A DNA stretch of 64,000 bases from Gnetum montanum (GCA_015680685.1 MNCI01015802.1:896478-960477), one strand, 5' to 3'; shown: positions 1 to 11,944, counted from the first letter of the stretch. Translations and numbers: made by a program. The notes: generated from the sequence alone by a model not told the origin.

Positions 1-340
1 CTAGCAAAAAAAGAATGGTTGATGAACCTTAACTTGGTAGATGAAAATCGATTAGCCGCCCTGTCATCTAATGAATTACGCAAGGCCTTTAACAAACAAT
101 GTCATGACCTAAGGATTAGGAAAGTCAAATACCAACTGGGAGATAAGGTTCTTTATTGGAATCCCACACATGTGCCACAACAAACTAAATTTCAAATGCT
201 ATGGGAAGGATCTTATATCATCCATGAAACTATTCCTTCAAGGGCCATGATGATTTATAAACTTGAAAGCCCGAATAAGAAATTACTAGTCAACATCTAG
301 CAAACCAAATATTTCCATGAACCTAAAATGGCGAGTACTA
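1..340 (+). pseudogene. Integrase C-terminal end of element A
   Basis: The frame from 19 reads LVDENRLAALSSNELRKAF, then the KVKYQLGDKVLYWNP segment and the MLWEGSYIIHETIPSRAMM segment. This is the C-terminal DNA-binding part of a Ty3/gypsy integrase. It aligns residue by residue with element B (12860-13224), G (39500-39830) and F (43370-43690). No chromodomain follows, as expected for the non-chromovirus branch. The frame meets a stop at 298, where the other copies have CAA or CAG of IQQ. The catalytic core lies left of the window. Confidence 0.85.
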
Positions 341-2261
341 ACACTACCTTTATAAATGGATAATGTTGCTCATTATTTCAGATCGCCTCCTTCCAACTCA
401 GTCATGGGGGAGATGGCCACCAATGCTAACCATTCTAAGCCCTTAGTTCCTCTTGTAGTTTTGTTTTACACATTTTTCATCTTTACTTGTTTTTGTTTTA
501 CATCATCGTTAACATTTTTACTATTTCTTTGTTTGATTTATTCTTACTCATCACATAATAAGTGCTCATGATGGTGGATTGTACTATAATGATGTTAATT
601 GCTAATGTTTGGTTTTTACCTTTGACTTTTAATGTTGATACTAAGATATGGTTTCTTTTGATAAAACATGCAATGAGTCCACATCATCGATTCATCCATT
701 AACCTCTATGGTCTCCCTTGAGCTTGGAACTATACTGTCCCTTTTTCTAAGTAAACTTATTAATGAATTGGTGGCTTGGTATTCCTCAAATAAATGAAAG
801 GTCCAAATAGATTGAAAAGGGTGTGACCTCAAGGTGATTTGATGCATTTTTGCTTGCTATTCTCTTGGGTACTTGGATGTTTTTCATAGGTTTTCTACCA
901 TTCCGCTCTTGACCAATTATCAGGAAGTTAAACAAATCAAATAAGTCTTTACATGGTGTGGTTTTCACAAAAAAAAAACTAGTGAGAATTCAATCCACAC
1001 CCCTTAGACACAATAAGAAACATGGACCACAATCACTAGTTATGGCATTGGAAATACATGTTACCCATGCCTAAAGGTTCCCTCTAACTAAGGCACTTTC
1101 TTGCTTTTTGTTTCTCTATCTTTCTCTTATTGGAATGGTGGTAGCTCTGTGGATGCATTCTTGTTACTTTAGGAGGCTGAGTTGGTCAAGTGTGTTGATG
1201 CGGGGTCACTAGATGTGGCTAGTTTTGATCTAAATTTGGAATGAACTCGATTAAGTCACCTTAACCACATAATACACAAGGGACTTTACACAACCTTGAT
1301 CTTTGGATTCCATTCCATTCTCTCTTTTTTTCCAAATTGCTTTCCATATTCCACCTCATTGTCAAATTTATGATTAGTCTATCTCTTAGTTGCTACATTA
1401 TTATTCTTTTGTAAACTCTTGTGGATAAGTCCTTAACCATTGTTTCCATATGTCATTCCTAGAGCCTATAGACTCTTTAGTTTGTGGGTATGTCAGGGCA
1501 TAAAATGCATTAGTCTACTTTGGGGAGGACCCATTGGCATTCCTTTTTGGTGCAATTGTTAAGTTCTTTTCCTTAAACATTTTTTGCAATCCACCATTTC
1601 CCATTTCCACCCATCCATGACATCTAATTTTGCTTTATTGGCTTCATCGTTGTTATTTATCTATTCTTCCTTGTTCTTTTGTTTTCTATCTTATCGCTAC
1701 CAGAGGTTCGCTATTAGTCATGGGGGCCCTATCACAAAATTTTATTACTTATCTCACCCCTATACCTTGGGTAGTCACCAGTGATAAGCCTCTAGCCTAG
1801 TATCTACCATACCTACAACCTAGCCAATGTGATTCATAGTGAGGCAAGATATCAATCACATTATATCTTATCTATCCTTACTAATTCATGATTGTGTTGT
1901 GTGTGCAGATCATGATCACATGAACAATGGACTAGGATAGGAGGGAGCACTCAAGATGGACTAGAGTTGTAGCAATTATGCAAGGAACATACATCATATG
2001 GCCATGGATGAACAACAGTCTGCACATCAGTAGCAACACACCTCATTTTCTTTTCTCTCCCTGTCTCTCTCCAAGCTATCAAATGAGGGTCTGAATGTCA
2101 TCTATGTACGGTGTTCACCACAATGGGTATGAACACGAATGTTGTAATATGTTTGTCGATCCGTTCACCGACATTCCATGTCATTGTCAAATTATCGTAT
2201 GGTCAATAATCCCATACCTTCCCAATATTTTGTAAGGAACTCAAGGATGAGTTTTCATTTA
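341..2261 (+). other. Non-coding 3' internal spacer of element A
   Basis: About 1.9 kb between the end of pol and the polypurine tract, conserved in order and spacing with element B (13225-15190) and element G (39840-41770). In Athila elements this interval holds an env-like ORF. Here I find no long ORF, only a short hydrophobic frame (356-571, MDNVAHYFRSPPSNS then a Phe/Leu-rich stretch) that recurs in B at 13211-13435. A shared block, tactttggggagga, lies about 750 bp before the LTR. Confidence 0.6.
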
Positions 2262-2273
2262 GTCATGGGGGTA
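2262..2273 (+). promoter_or_regulatory. Polypurine tract of element A
   Basis: The sequence gtcatgggggta lies directly against the LTR start TGATGAA. The same motif precedes the 3' LTRs of B, G and, on the minus strand, C. It would prime plus-strand DNA synthesis during reverse transcription. Confidence 0.8.
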
Positions 2274-3115
2274 TGATGAAATATGATATTGGGACTGCGA
2301 TATCAGATCTGCGATATCGAGTTCGCGATATCAAATTTGCCAATCGATATCTGACATCCAATATCAGAACTTGTCTCGTTGCCTATAAATAAGAGGTGGG
2401 CACACTTGGTTTTGGCATTAGTTTCTTAGTCCCTTACCCAAGCTCTTGCAATTTTCCATTTCTAGAGTTAGAATTATTTCTGAGTGCCCGCAGTATGAGT
2501 CATAAAGTGAATGGATCTTTATTCGAGCATTGTGTACTTGAGCACACCTTGTGTCTGGAAACAAAGACGAACTTTGTGATAAACCTTGTAACATTTAGAA
2601 TAGCTTATTTATTGCTTTTAATGTTATTTACAATTATTTAATGCTTTCTTTAGTTAATTGATGTCGCTTTTATTGATTCATTAACTTTCACAAGTAAGCA
2701 TACTTAGTACGACCACTTCAAGCATACATGGAACACTTGGTAACCTAGTGACGATTAGTGTTTAGTAATCCCAGTAGTGTTACACTGGTTCAAGATGTGT
2801 ACGGAGAGTGGGAATGAATGCTAGTATTAGGAGTAGTTAGAACCTAGCGAATTAGTTTATTTAAATTAGTTACTAAATTATTTCACTTCTCCCTTTTAGC
2901 ACCAAGACATAAACATAAAAAGTATAAAAATCATATACCTCAAGTTTACTTAACCATACAATTGTGCCATACGAGTAAGCTTACGAAGACAATGATCGCC
3001 TAACCCATCCTTGTTTTGTGAAGGTGCATAAGTGCTTAGTCCTTGGAGTTTGACTGGATCATGCATAACGCTTGTACTCGTATGGTTCAGCGTAGGGGTA
3101 CCTTGCCGCTCATCA
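2274..3115 (+). repeat. 3' LTR of element A
   Basis: 842 bp with inverted ends TGATGA and TCATCA. The first 100 bp hold repeated GCGATATC-like palindromes, followed by a TATA box (TATAAATA, 2384-2391), a conserved gtgcccgcag block and the terminal block cgtatggttcagcgtaggggtacc. The same order occurs in the LTRs of B, C, E, G and H. Confidence 0.9.
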
Positions 3116-4150
3116 ACATGCATCATGGAAGGCTTGTAAATGATGTTGTGGATCTACATTATAATCTCCTTTAAACTTCAAAATATTATTCATGTCAAGT
3201 CACTTGATGCAATTTTCCCTTTGATGCCTTATCAAAATGCAAATGGCTTTTCTTACATTAATCATGCTTCTAGTGGCTAATAAGAATTCATCATAATCAT
3301 CAACTTCATCTTAATCTCTATTGCAGTGGTGATGGTTCCTTCAGTACTCTTCCTCATAGTTTCTTTTATGGCTTCATTTTCTCTCCTTGTCTTCATCTTT
3401 ATCTTCCTCATGGTTTTTTCCTCTCCTAAGATGTCTATCTTAATATTTTCTTTCATTACTATCTAGTTATTTTTCTTGAGATCTATGTTCGTCTTCATTA
3501 GAACTTATCGATGAGAATGATGAAGAGGATGGAAAGCTAGGAGAGTTATGTCAGTTTTCTTTCCTTCTATGATTCCATAATTTTTCCTTTTTGGTTTTGT
3601 TAGGGATCCTAGGCCTTGGGTTCCTCTTTATTATGGGATCTATTTTATTCCTTCTAGATGTTTCTACCAAAGTTGAACATAGTTTCAAATGCATAGAATC
3701 TTCAATGTTCAAGACAAAAGGTTAGAAGGTAGATTAATGATGATAAAACCTTTTAGACCAATATTCTACATATTCCTTTTCTAATGGTAATATTATCTTA
3801 GATGTATGTTTGTACTTATCATGCTCAAGCTTGGCCTCCATAATGGCATCTCATCTAGATCAAACTTTTGTTGGCTAATAGGATCTAGTCATATTCCTTA
3901 TAACCTGATAAAAACCAAATCTCAATAGAGCAACTTGAAGCATAGACAACATTGATTAGTTGGGTAGCAATATAATGTTATCCTAAAAGTCTCTCCATTT
4001 GAATTATTCATCTTGATGAAAATTGAAAACAAAGTTAAGATAATAAGGATCAAAATTGAGCATAAGATATTCCTTTTTTCATTGGTCCACTCAAAGTTTC
4101 TTCAATATGGTTTCTATCATTACCTTCATCAATGTTATTAGCATATGGAG
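3116..4150 (-). pseudogene. Gag fragment of element I, interrupted by element A
   Basis: The minus strand encodes a Ser-rich and Lys/Glu-rich stretch followed by YDEFLLATRSM and then LDMNNI and YNVDPQHHLQAFHDAC. Element B has the matching order: Ser/Pro-rich stretch, LLATRSMLDITEAV, LDMNNI and YNVDPQNHLQEFHDAC. Reading stops at the A insertion. Several stops and frame changes show long decay. Gag would form the particle that packages the element's RNA. Confidence 0.7.
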
Positions 4151-4292
4151 TATCAGTTTTATGTGAAGAATCTATGTTTGATTTATTTACTTTATGTGTG
4201 TCTATTAAATATATTTTATTTCTTAAAAGATAAATCTTGAAGCTTTAATATAATAATTTTGTATAAAAATAACTAACTATAATATTGACATC

Positions 4293-4312
4293 ATTCCCAG
4301 CAATAGCACCAA
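4293..4312 (-). promoter_or_regulatory. Primer-binding site of element I (tRNA-Asp type)
   Basis: The minus strand reads TTGGTGCTATTGCTGGGAAT directly after the LTR end TCATCA. This is a mutated form of TTGGCGCCGTTGCCGGGGA, complementary to the 3' end of plant tRNA-Asp. The best preserved copy is in element C. Confidence 0.7.
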
Positions 4313-5340
4313 TGATGAGTGATGAGAGTTCCTTAAACCCAACCATATAAATCATACAAGCATTCTATGTAACCTTATCATAATCTATGTATAGATCAAT
4401 GTAATTTCAAAAGAGTTAATGTATAATCATTAATAATCTCTTCTTACTTAAGTTATGATCAAAGTATATAATTTAACTCAAACTAAAAGGTATATGATCT
4501 GATATTTTTTTATGATAAAGAAAAACAAAGTAAAATATTGTAAATTAAATATTAAGTTTTAAATCTAAGAAATAATGAAAGTAAATCCTATATTAGTCTT
4601 ATGGCAATAAGCATATGATCCTAGCTTACTATACACATCCTAGGCTAGTATTATCATCATTGGGATTACCAAGTTACTTACTAGTAAGTAAACCAAGTAA
4701 TATTACTACTAGGTTAATAAATAATTATATGTTATGCTCAAAACTAGTCATGCTTATTCTACCAAGTTACTAACATATAATAAAAATGGAAATGATGTTG
4801 GAAATGTAAATAACATTAGAAAAGTAAAGTGTACACATAAGTAAACCTAAGGTAATTGATATGTTGTAATGATAAAAAATGATCTAAATATTTATTTCCA
4901 ACTATGAAATGTGTCCAAGTACATCTTGCTCAAATAAAGATTCTATATAATCACTCTAGACCACAATATCGGAACTCATAAAAAAACTCTAAATTGATGA
5001 AAATAAACTACAAGAAGCTAGTTGAGGATGGACCAAAACAACATATTAAGTGTGGTGGTTGTGTAGTATTTATACACATTATTGAACCCAAATACATTAC
5101 ATTTATGAATATTGGAACTTGAAATAATTAAAACATAGGTACACCTCAAGATTTATAGAAGTTTATAACTCAATGCTACTTAGTAGAATTAAACATGTGA
5201 CCTAGGGTTATCAAGCCAAGACTTATACTACTAGGGTAACATCTCATTATTTAATACACCACATTTATGATATCATATGGAACCATAGGATATTACAACT
5301 ATGATATTGTAGGTACAATATCATAGGTGCAATGTCACCC
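4313..5340 (-). repeat. 5' LTR of element I (diverged)
   Basis: On the minus strand it ends in TCATCA next to the primer site. It shares with the C LTR the order: terminal block with ATATGGTTGGG, then the block caagtacatcttgctcaaataaagattc (plus strand, near 4917), then a cluster of GATATC-like palindromes at 5265-5335. A 152-bp SINE splits its U3. Confidence 0.65.
5109..5260 (-). mobile_element. tRNA-derived SINE inserted in the LTR of element I
   Basis: 152 bp flanked by the perfect 10-bp duplication acatttatga (5099-5108 and 5261-5270). On the minus strand the head holds a box-A-like TGTTACCCTAGTAGTATAAG and a box-B-like GTTTAATTCTA, the internal promoter layout of tRNA-derived SINEs. The tail matches copies at 57347-57470 and 57474-57629. 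Such elements are non-coding and depend on a LINE for mobility. Confidence 0.75.
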
Positions 5341-6097
5341 TTGACTTATTAATTATTCCTTAGCAATGAAACTTATCAACCTTTACTTACATGTATTTCC
5401 TCAATGTATACCTCCTCCTGAAAGCAATCAAAAAGTTGTTTTATTTCACATCCATCATCTTCTATCTCTTAGCTTTCTCCTATGTGTTCTGCCACTACTT
5501 CAATGCATTCTTAAATTGATAAACAACCAAACAAATCTAGTATGTAGTGAAATAACCTAGAAGATGTAATATCTTTTCCATTCATCTAAACCAATACATC
5601 ATTGTTAATGAGTCCTCTAATTTAAAAAAGGTAGAAAAAATCAACCTACAAAATTGTTTGACTAAGGCCTAAATGATTAATTGTCCAGCATCCTTAGTTG
5701 CATTCCTAACTTAATTGCCACCACTACTATTATCAACTAGGTTTATTACCTAATTTTAGATTCTAACATAAGTAAACAACTATTTAAACATTTGTACTTA
5801 AAAGAATTCCTTGCTATTCAACTTAAGAATCTTCTAATTTATCAAATTCCTAGTCCTTATTCTTCTAGCTATTAACTCCTATAGTTGTAAGTCCATCAAA
5901 TGCTCACTAACCTTTCTCTAATATTGACTTATAACACCCCTTAAATTATCCTAAGCTAATAAGAAATTATGTAAAGAAAGAAAAACTACATTGTAATAAA
6001 AATAAACTATGTAAAATAAAAAATTATAATGGGGTAGGACACAAAACATTCTTAGTCAACATTTAGAAAAGATCTAAGGATAAAAAATATATATATC
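5341..6097. other. Unassigned AT-rich stretch between elements I and B
   Basis: No conserved motif, primer site or ORF beyond 64 codons that I can assign. The 5 bases before element B are atatc. The sequence may be the older flank of element I. Confidence 0.4.
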
Positions 6098-6905
6098 TGA
6101 TGAGCCATGATATTGCATCTGTGATATCATGGCCTTCCATGCAATATCACGTACATGATATTGTGGCCTGCCTCATTGCCCATAAATAAAAGGCGGGCAC
6201 ACTTGGTTTGCTAGTTAGTCTTAGTCCCTTACCCAAAATCTTGCCTTTTCTCCCTCTCAGAGTTAGAATTATTTCTACGTGCCCGCAGTAGGAGTCATAA
6301 AGTGAATAGATCTTTATTCGAGCATTGTGTACCTGAGCACACCTTGTATATGGCAATAAAGATGAACTTTGTGATAAACCTTGCAGCATTCAGAATAGAT
6401 TAATAATGTTAATTACTATTACTTAATGCTTTCCTTAGTTAATTAATGATTCTCTCTCACCCTACAACTCTCCTAAGCAAGCACATATAGTATGATCACT
6501 TCCAGCATGCGTGTAACACTTGGTAACCTAGTAACGATTAGCATTTGGTAATCCTAGTAATGTTGCACTAGTTTAGGATGTGTACGGTAAGTGAGAACGA
6601 ATACTGGTGTTTGTATCAATTAGAGCCTAGTTAATAAGTAGTCAAATTAAATTAGTTCCTTAGTTATCTCTCTCCTCCCTTATAAGTAGAAAAACATAAA
6701 AACACAAAAAAGTATAAAAATCATATGCCTCAAGTTTACTTAACCATACAATCGTGACATACAAGTAAGCTTGGGAAGACAACAATTGATCAACCCATTT
6801 TTGTTCCACAAAGGTGCATAAGGACTTAGTCCTTGGAATTTGACCAGATCATGTGTGGATGCTTGTATTCATATGGTTGAGTGTAGGGATACTCACTGCT
6901 CATCA
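6098..6905 (+). repeat. 5' LTR of element B
   Basis: 808 bp, TGATGAG to TCATCA. GATATC/GCAATATC palindromes lie in the first 80 bp, a TATA-like ATAAATAA near 6182 and an AATAAA at about 6355 in the expected R region. The primer site follows directly. Confidence 0.92.
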
Positions 6906-6924
6906 TTAGCACCATTGCCAAGGA
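6906..6924 (+). promoter_or_regulatory. Primer-binding site of element B
   Basis: ttagcaccattgccaagga immediately follows the LTR. It corresponds to the tRNA-Asp-type site TTGGCGCCGTTGCCGGGGA with several substitutions. Confidence 0.8.
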
Positions 6925-7043
6925 CTTCGTTGTTTGTGCACTACCCAGAACATAGGAAATCTTTCACATTGTTGGAAGGAACCCTTGGGGTTGGTTAAAG
7001 ATAAATAATAAATAATAATACATTACACACTGAATAGATAGTC

Positions 7044-8969
7044 ATGTCTCCTTGTTTGTATGAAAGTGTTTCATTGCCTAGGTCTGATACAGGGAACAAT
7101 TGGAGGCATAGTACACATGATAATCCACCAGTCTTTCAACAGTTTCGTGTGGTATATGTTCATCCCAATGAATATGTACTGAACTTTACCTCTATCCTCC
7201 ACCAGGATGAACAACTGCATTGGTGAGATTTAGAAGTTAACATAGTATTAACTCCTAATCGCTCTATCCCAGGCATGCTTCTTTATGATCTCACACAAAT
7301 TGGTATGCAACACTTATAGGAAAAGTATGTTGTGCATGATCATGGCTCGAGAGAGTATTGATCCACGGAGGCACAATGTTAAAGGGATTTGCAATAGGAG
7401 AGACGCCATGAATCCATGAAGGAAAAGTTATCATAGAATGTCCCACATGTCCTAAGTGAAAATGAGGGTGGTGAACCTGCCTTAGGCAGTCGTCCACATA
7501 ATGATGTTCCTCTTGTTGACTTTAGTCAAGGGGTTATGTATCAAAATCTTTACTCAACTATCCATAACCTAAATTTTGGTATTGTTAGACATAAAGGGTC
7601 TGAAAAAGGAACATGAACACATGACAAAGATGGACATTCCGATTGTAACTACGATAAGAGCCACGACCACTGAAGAGAAGGAAGAAAGCATCGACATTAT
7701 GATGATCCTCCTCCTTCTTCACCTTCATCATCTCCTTCACCCTCTCCTTCAGGATCTAAATGTAGTCATAAGGAAAAAGACCATGAGGATAAGGGTAAGT
7801 GAAACGGAATTCATAGACAAAATAGTCGAGAAAGGGGACAAGGGCACTCTACAGAAATACACTGTGAAAGAAGGGAGAGTAGGGAACAACATAGCCATCA
7901 TAGATGCCATAAATAGGATGATTACAAAGAACCCCTACTCGCTACTCGAAGTATGCTAGACATAACTGAGGCCGTTAGAATCCCAACAAGGCACCAAAAA
8001 GATAGTAGGATCAAGAGATTAGACATGAACAACATTTAACGATTTGAAGGGGGATACAACGTTGATCCTCAAAATCATCTACAAGAATTTCATGATGCAT
8101 GTGCCTTACAAAACATAGAAAGCGAATGGCAAAAACTTGATTTGTTCCCATAGACACTAGTCAAAGAGTCAGAGAGCTGGTACTAGTCCTTAGAACCAAA
8201 ATCCATTCATAGGTGGAGTACCATGTTAGAATTGTTCAATGATAAGTACCAAACGTACTCCCGAGTGTCCAACTTGCAAAAGGAAATCCAAGGATGGAAA
8301 CAAGGAGGCCATGAACCCTTGGATGCTGCCATGGGCTACTATTATGCACTGTTACATCATTGTCCTGGCCATGGTTATTTGCAGAGGAATCAACTACGCC
8401 ATCTCGTAGATGGGCTTAGGCATGAAACACGAAGAACCCTTGGGACGTATGCCCAAGGGAGGCTATCTGAGCTTAGGACCCATCAAGTTCAAAGATTATT
8501 GGAGCAAGTTGCTAAAGAAGAAGGTGAGCTAAGGAAAAGCGAGAATGCAAAGAAATATAACACAGATCTTTCCCTTTGAAAGAGGGGAGTAAGATTTTAT
8601 GAGGATGAAGAAGAGTCACCACTCAAAGAGATGGTGAATAGGAAAACCTCACCTATCCAAAAATTAGCATTAGAAGTATCAGTAAAGGTAGAACAAATGT
8701 GGGATTCCCTAGAGGATAGATTTCAAACTATTTTTAAAATAGTAGAGGAGTCTAGAGAGCAAGGTAGTGATCATGGAAAAAGAAAAAAGAGAGAAACTGA
8801 ACATGCACATAACAAGGGTAAGGGCAAAGTTTCCATCATTGAGGAGGTTTTGAATTCAAATACCAACAATGATAGTGGATGTAAGACATGCCAATATGAC
8901 CATCCTAAGGGATGTTGCCCTATAATCTCACATATGCAGGAGTCTAGGGTGTATGCACTCAACCCATGA
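7044..8969 (+). pseudogene. Gag of element B (broken)
   Basis: The frame starts at ATG 7044 (MSPCLYESVSLPRSD). A Ser/Pro-rich and Lys/Glu-rich region follows (7570-7950), then LDMNNI, YNVDPQNHLQEFHDAC, and the capsid-like segment FNDKYQTYSRVSNLQ to TLGTYAQGRLSELRTHQVQ (8230-8500). It ends with a short zinc knuckle, CKTCQYDHPKGCC (about 8880-8920), with spacing C-x2-C-x3-H-x4-C. Stops and frame changes are frequent before 8223; the longest intact part is 8223-8579. Element E gives the best intact copy of the same capsid segment. The function is RNA packaging and particle assembly. Confidence 0.85.
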
Positions 8970-9652
8970 TTAAACAAAAGGCAAACACCCTAAAGGTTAC
9001 CTTATCCTCAAGGTAACTCAATATAGTTCCACCAATCCTTAACATATTATCCAAGTGGAACTTCACCATAATTGATTGAGCAGTATCAACAATGGTAGTA
9101 CCCACAATTATGGGGAATGCCACCACCAAGGCAACAGTATCCTTATCGACAACCTGACCCATATGGATATTACATGCAGTAGCCAATCTCTCCACGTGAC
9201 TCTACTGGTCACATTACTCCTCAACCTTACTACAAAGCTCGTGAGTATTATAGGACTCCTTCTCCTAGGGGCGATGTTCCACAAACATACCATCCTTCTC
9301 ATCTGGCTACACCTCTTCCACCCTTAACTCCATTACCACCTACTCCAGCTATGCAAGGTGAACTCCCTACCCATCCATAGCAATGTAACGCCACAAGGGC
9401 TGTTAACCCTCAACCTACTATTAGTTCTGACAAGCGCATGAAGAAAAGACCTTTCTTTAGAACCAACAATCCAACTAAGCCCTTGCAACCACAAGCGGCT
9501 AATTCTTCGACTGCCTCACTATCACTTGAAACTTCGAAGCTCCCTTCAACCCAAAAACCACACTCAACACATACGGTCATGTTAACTCTATCGTCACTGA
9601 TTGGATAAAAGTTGGTCATCTTCCTAAGAAATTCTTTGATATTGGGAGTCCT
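8970..9652 (+). pseudogene. Gag C-terminal Q/P/Y-rich tail of element B
   Basis: The plus strand encodes, with stops, a low-complexity region rich in Gln, Pro and Tyr (PPPRQQYPYRQPDPYGYYMQ), ending in a proline repeat near 9310-9350. It joins gag to protease. The long antisense ORFs here (8959-9195, 9108-9302, 9410-9619) are shadows of this region. Confidence 0.65.
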
Positions 9653-10171
9653 TTGATATATCTACAAATTGCTAGAAATAAGTTGTGCAAAGCTCTTTTG
9701 GATTCAGGTTCTGGTGTCAACTTGATTTCTCAAGAAATGTACAAGGCTTGGAACCTACCTCCACTAAAAAAGAGTAACATTTGTTTAGAGTTGGCCAACC
9801 AGTCCATCACTGTCCCATTGGGACTAGTGAAGGACATTGTCACCACTGTTTATGGGTGGTCGTATCCAGCTGACTTCCTAGTGATTCAAGTGAACAACAT
9901 TAAGGGGGCCTTCCCAATCATAGTGGGAAGAGCATGGCTAAGAATAATTGATGCGTGCCTAGGAATTCATGATCTTTCCCTAGAAATATCAAAAGAAAAT
10001 ACATTTGGAAAGATCGAGAAGAAGAAAGTTCCATGCATCGCATATAGTGACACAGGGTGTAATTGCATGCAGAAGTCATGGTTTGTACAACGTTTAACAT
10101 TGCCTACATGCAATCAGTGTGCACAAGTGATTGATATACAAAGATGCCTCTATGCAGTAGCCACAACATAG
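9653..10171 (+). pseudogene. Aspartic protease of element B
   Basis: An intact stretch of 172 codons contains the active-site motif ALLDSGSGVNLIS (D-S-G) and, about 75 residues later, the FPIIVGRAWL flap-to-C-terminal motif (consensus ILGR.WL in retroelement proteases). The enzyme would cleave the Gag-Pol precursor. The 519-bp frame has no stop, so this is the best kept domain of the element, but it lies in a broken polyprotein. Elements G (36298-36620) and H (30020-30370) carry worse copies. Confidence 0.85.
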
Positions 10172-10381
10172 GAAGGCACCCAATGGTTGACAACTGATCA
10201 AGAGAGTAGTTTAACTATATGCATGGAACCAACTGAGGGTTTGACTTGCACTTACATTGATAGCATAGACACATTACAGCAAGTCCATTTCCAACTTCCA
10301 AGTCTTGACCTTGAAAATATCAATTGGGGGAAGTTGGAAATCCTTGATAAGTTTAAGTAAGAGCCCCTTGAGCTAAAACCA

Positions 10382-11485
10382 TTGCCCACCGGTATGGAAT
10401 ACACGTTTCTTAAAAATGGAAAACCGTTAATTATTAACATGAAGCTTGCTCCTCAACAAAAAGAAAGACTGTTGAAAGTGATAAATAAATGGTCAAAAGC
10501 CTTCGCTTGGTCATATCCCAAATTAACTAGAATAGATGCTAGGATATGCCAACATATAATTTACACCGATCCCTCCATGAAGCCTCAAACACAACCGTAG
10601 AGGTGATTGAACCCAAAGCTGAAGCAAGTAGTTAAGGAAGAAATTGAATAGCTTCTAAAAGCTGGGTTCATCTACCCCATTGTTGATAGCGAATGGGTTA
10701 GTCCCTTAGTGATAGTGCCCAAAAAGGGGGGCAAATGGAGGGTGTGCATAGATTTCAGGCTACTAAACATGGGAACATTCAAGGACCACTTTCTATTGCC
10801 ATTCATTGACCAAGTCTTAGACACCATTGCAAGGCATCACTACTATAATTTTTTGGATGGGTACAGTGGGTACAACCAAATACAAATAGCCCTAGAAGAC
10901 CAAGCTAAGACTACATTCACTAGTCCTTGGGGAACATTTGCATACAAATAGATGTCGTTTGGCTTGTGCAATGTCCCTGCAATGTTTCAAAGATTAGTTC
11001 TAATCATATTCCAACAGTAGATAGGAAATGATGTGGAGGTCTTCATGGATGACTTCTCCACCTATGGAGCAAACTTTGATCAAGCCTTGGACTGGTTAGA
11101 GCAAGTATTAAAATGATGTGTAGAAACCAATTTAAGGCTCAATTGGTAGAAAAGCCATTTGATGGTCCAAGAAGGCATCGTACTAGGGCATAAAATTTCA
11201 TGAATAGGGATAGAGGTAGACCCCAAAAAGATCAAAGTTATCCAAGGAATTACCTGTCAACCAGAAACTGTAAAAGATATCCGACCATTCCTTAGACATA
11301 TTGGCTACTATAGAAGGTTTATTGAGAACTTTTCAAAGGTTGAAAAACCATTGGTTGAACTAATGAAAAATGTTGTACCTTTCGAATGGACTAGGGACTG
11401 CGAACTAGCTTTCCAAACTTTAAAATAGAAGCTAGTAGAAACACCTATCCTACAAGCTCCTAATTGATCTAGGCCATTCCACATA
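10382..11485 (+). pseudogene. Reverse transcriptase of element B
   Basis: Motifs in order: AGFIYPIVDSEWVSPLVIVPK, WRVCIDFRLLN, FLDGYSGYNQIQIA, TTFTSPWGTFAYK, then VEVFMDDFSTYG at about 11035 (the YVDD box as FMDD), QEGIVLGHKIS and IGYYRRFIENFS. About seven in-frame stops, mostly TAG, lie between these motifs, so no active enzyme can be made. Several stops sit where element G or H has CAG/CAA or TGG. It copies the element RNA into DNA. Confidence 0.9.
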
Positions 11486-11944
11486 ATGACTAACGCATCC
11501 AACTATGCTTTAGAAGCCTTACTTACACAGTTAGATGATCAAAAACATCCTTATTACATCCACTATGCAAGTAGAAGTATCACTGGTGCACAACTTAACT
11601 ACACTACAACAGAGAAAGAATTAATGGATGTAGTGTTCGCACTAAAAAAATTTAGGCACTATGTCTTGGGCTATAAGGTATCCGTACACACAGATCATAG
11701 TGCAATAAGGTTCCTAATGAATAAACCAACGATAAGCCCTCGCATCATACGATGGCTTGTAATCTTACAAGAGTTCGATCTTATGATGATCGATTATAAA
11801 GGCACCGAGAACGTAGTTGTTGATCATTTATTTCGGTTGCAATGGGACAACAAAGAGGATGAGTATCCAATTTCTGATTATTTCTCAGATGAACTCCTCT
11901 TTGTAGGTGTAATGAATAATCAATTAACCATGAAGACAAACTAG
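11486..11944 (+). pseudogene. RNase H domain of element B
   Basis: An open frame of 152 codons with NASNYALEALLTQ (first acidic position replaced: D in element H is N here), YASRSITGAQLNYTTTEKEL (catalytic E) and VHTDHSAIRFLMN (catalytic D). It follows RT directly and would degrade the RNA strand of the hybrid. The D-to-N change at the first catalytic position suggests loss of function even where the frame is open. Confidence 0.88.

Larger units (their letters stand above)
1..3115 (+). mobile_element. Element A: 3' part of an Athila-like Ty3/gypsy retrotransposon
   Basis: Only the 3' end is in the window: the integrase C-terminus, a non-coding spacer of about 1.9 kb, a polypurine tract and a complete 3' LTR ending at 3115. 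The layout and sequence match the 3' third of element B. It lies inside the gag of element I: immediately right of the LTR, the minus-strand reading of 3116 onward is gag (LDMNNI, then YNVDPQHHLQAFHDAC). The bases following the LTR are acatg, so acatg should also precede the 5' LTR outside the window if this was a clean insertion. Confidence 0.9.
3116..5340 (-). mobile_element. Element I: 5' end of an old minus-strand gypsy element
   Basis: Read on the minus strand this is a 5' LTR (about 5340 down to 4313), a primer site (4312-4293) and the beginning of gag (to 3116), where element A interrupts it. The LTR is far more diverged than the others, and its outer end is not sharply defined because no TGATGA terminus survives near 5340. 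A SINE is inserted in its U3. Confidence 0.75.

Noticed and set aside
2396-2641. 81-codon ORF in the A LTR
   Set aside because: It covers the region after the LTR TATA box; related LTRs do not keep the frame.
8771-9302. Antisense ORFs over B gag
   Set aside because: They mirror the gag zinc-knuckle and Q/P/Y-rich tail on the plus strand and have no independent motif.
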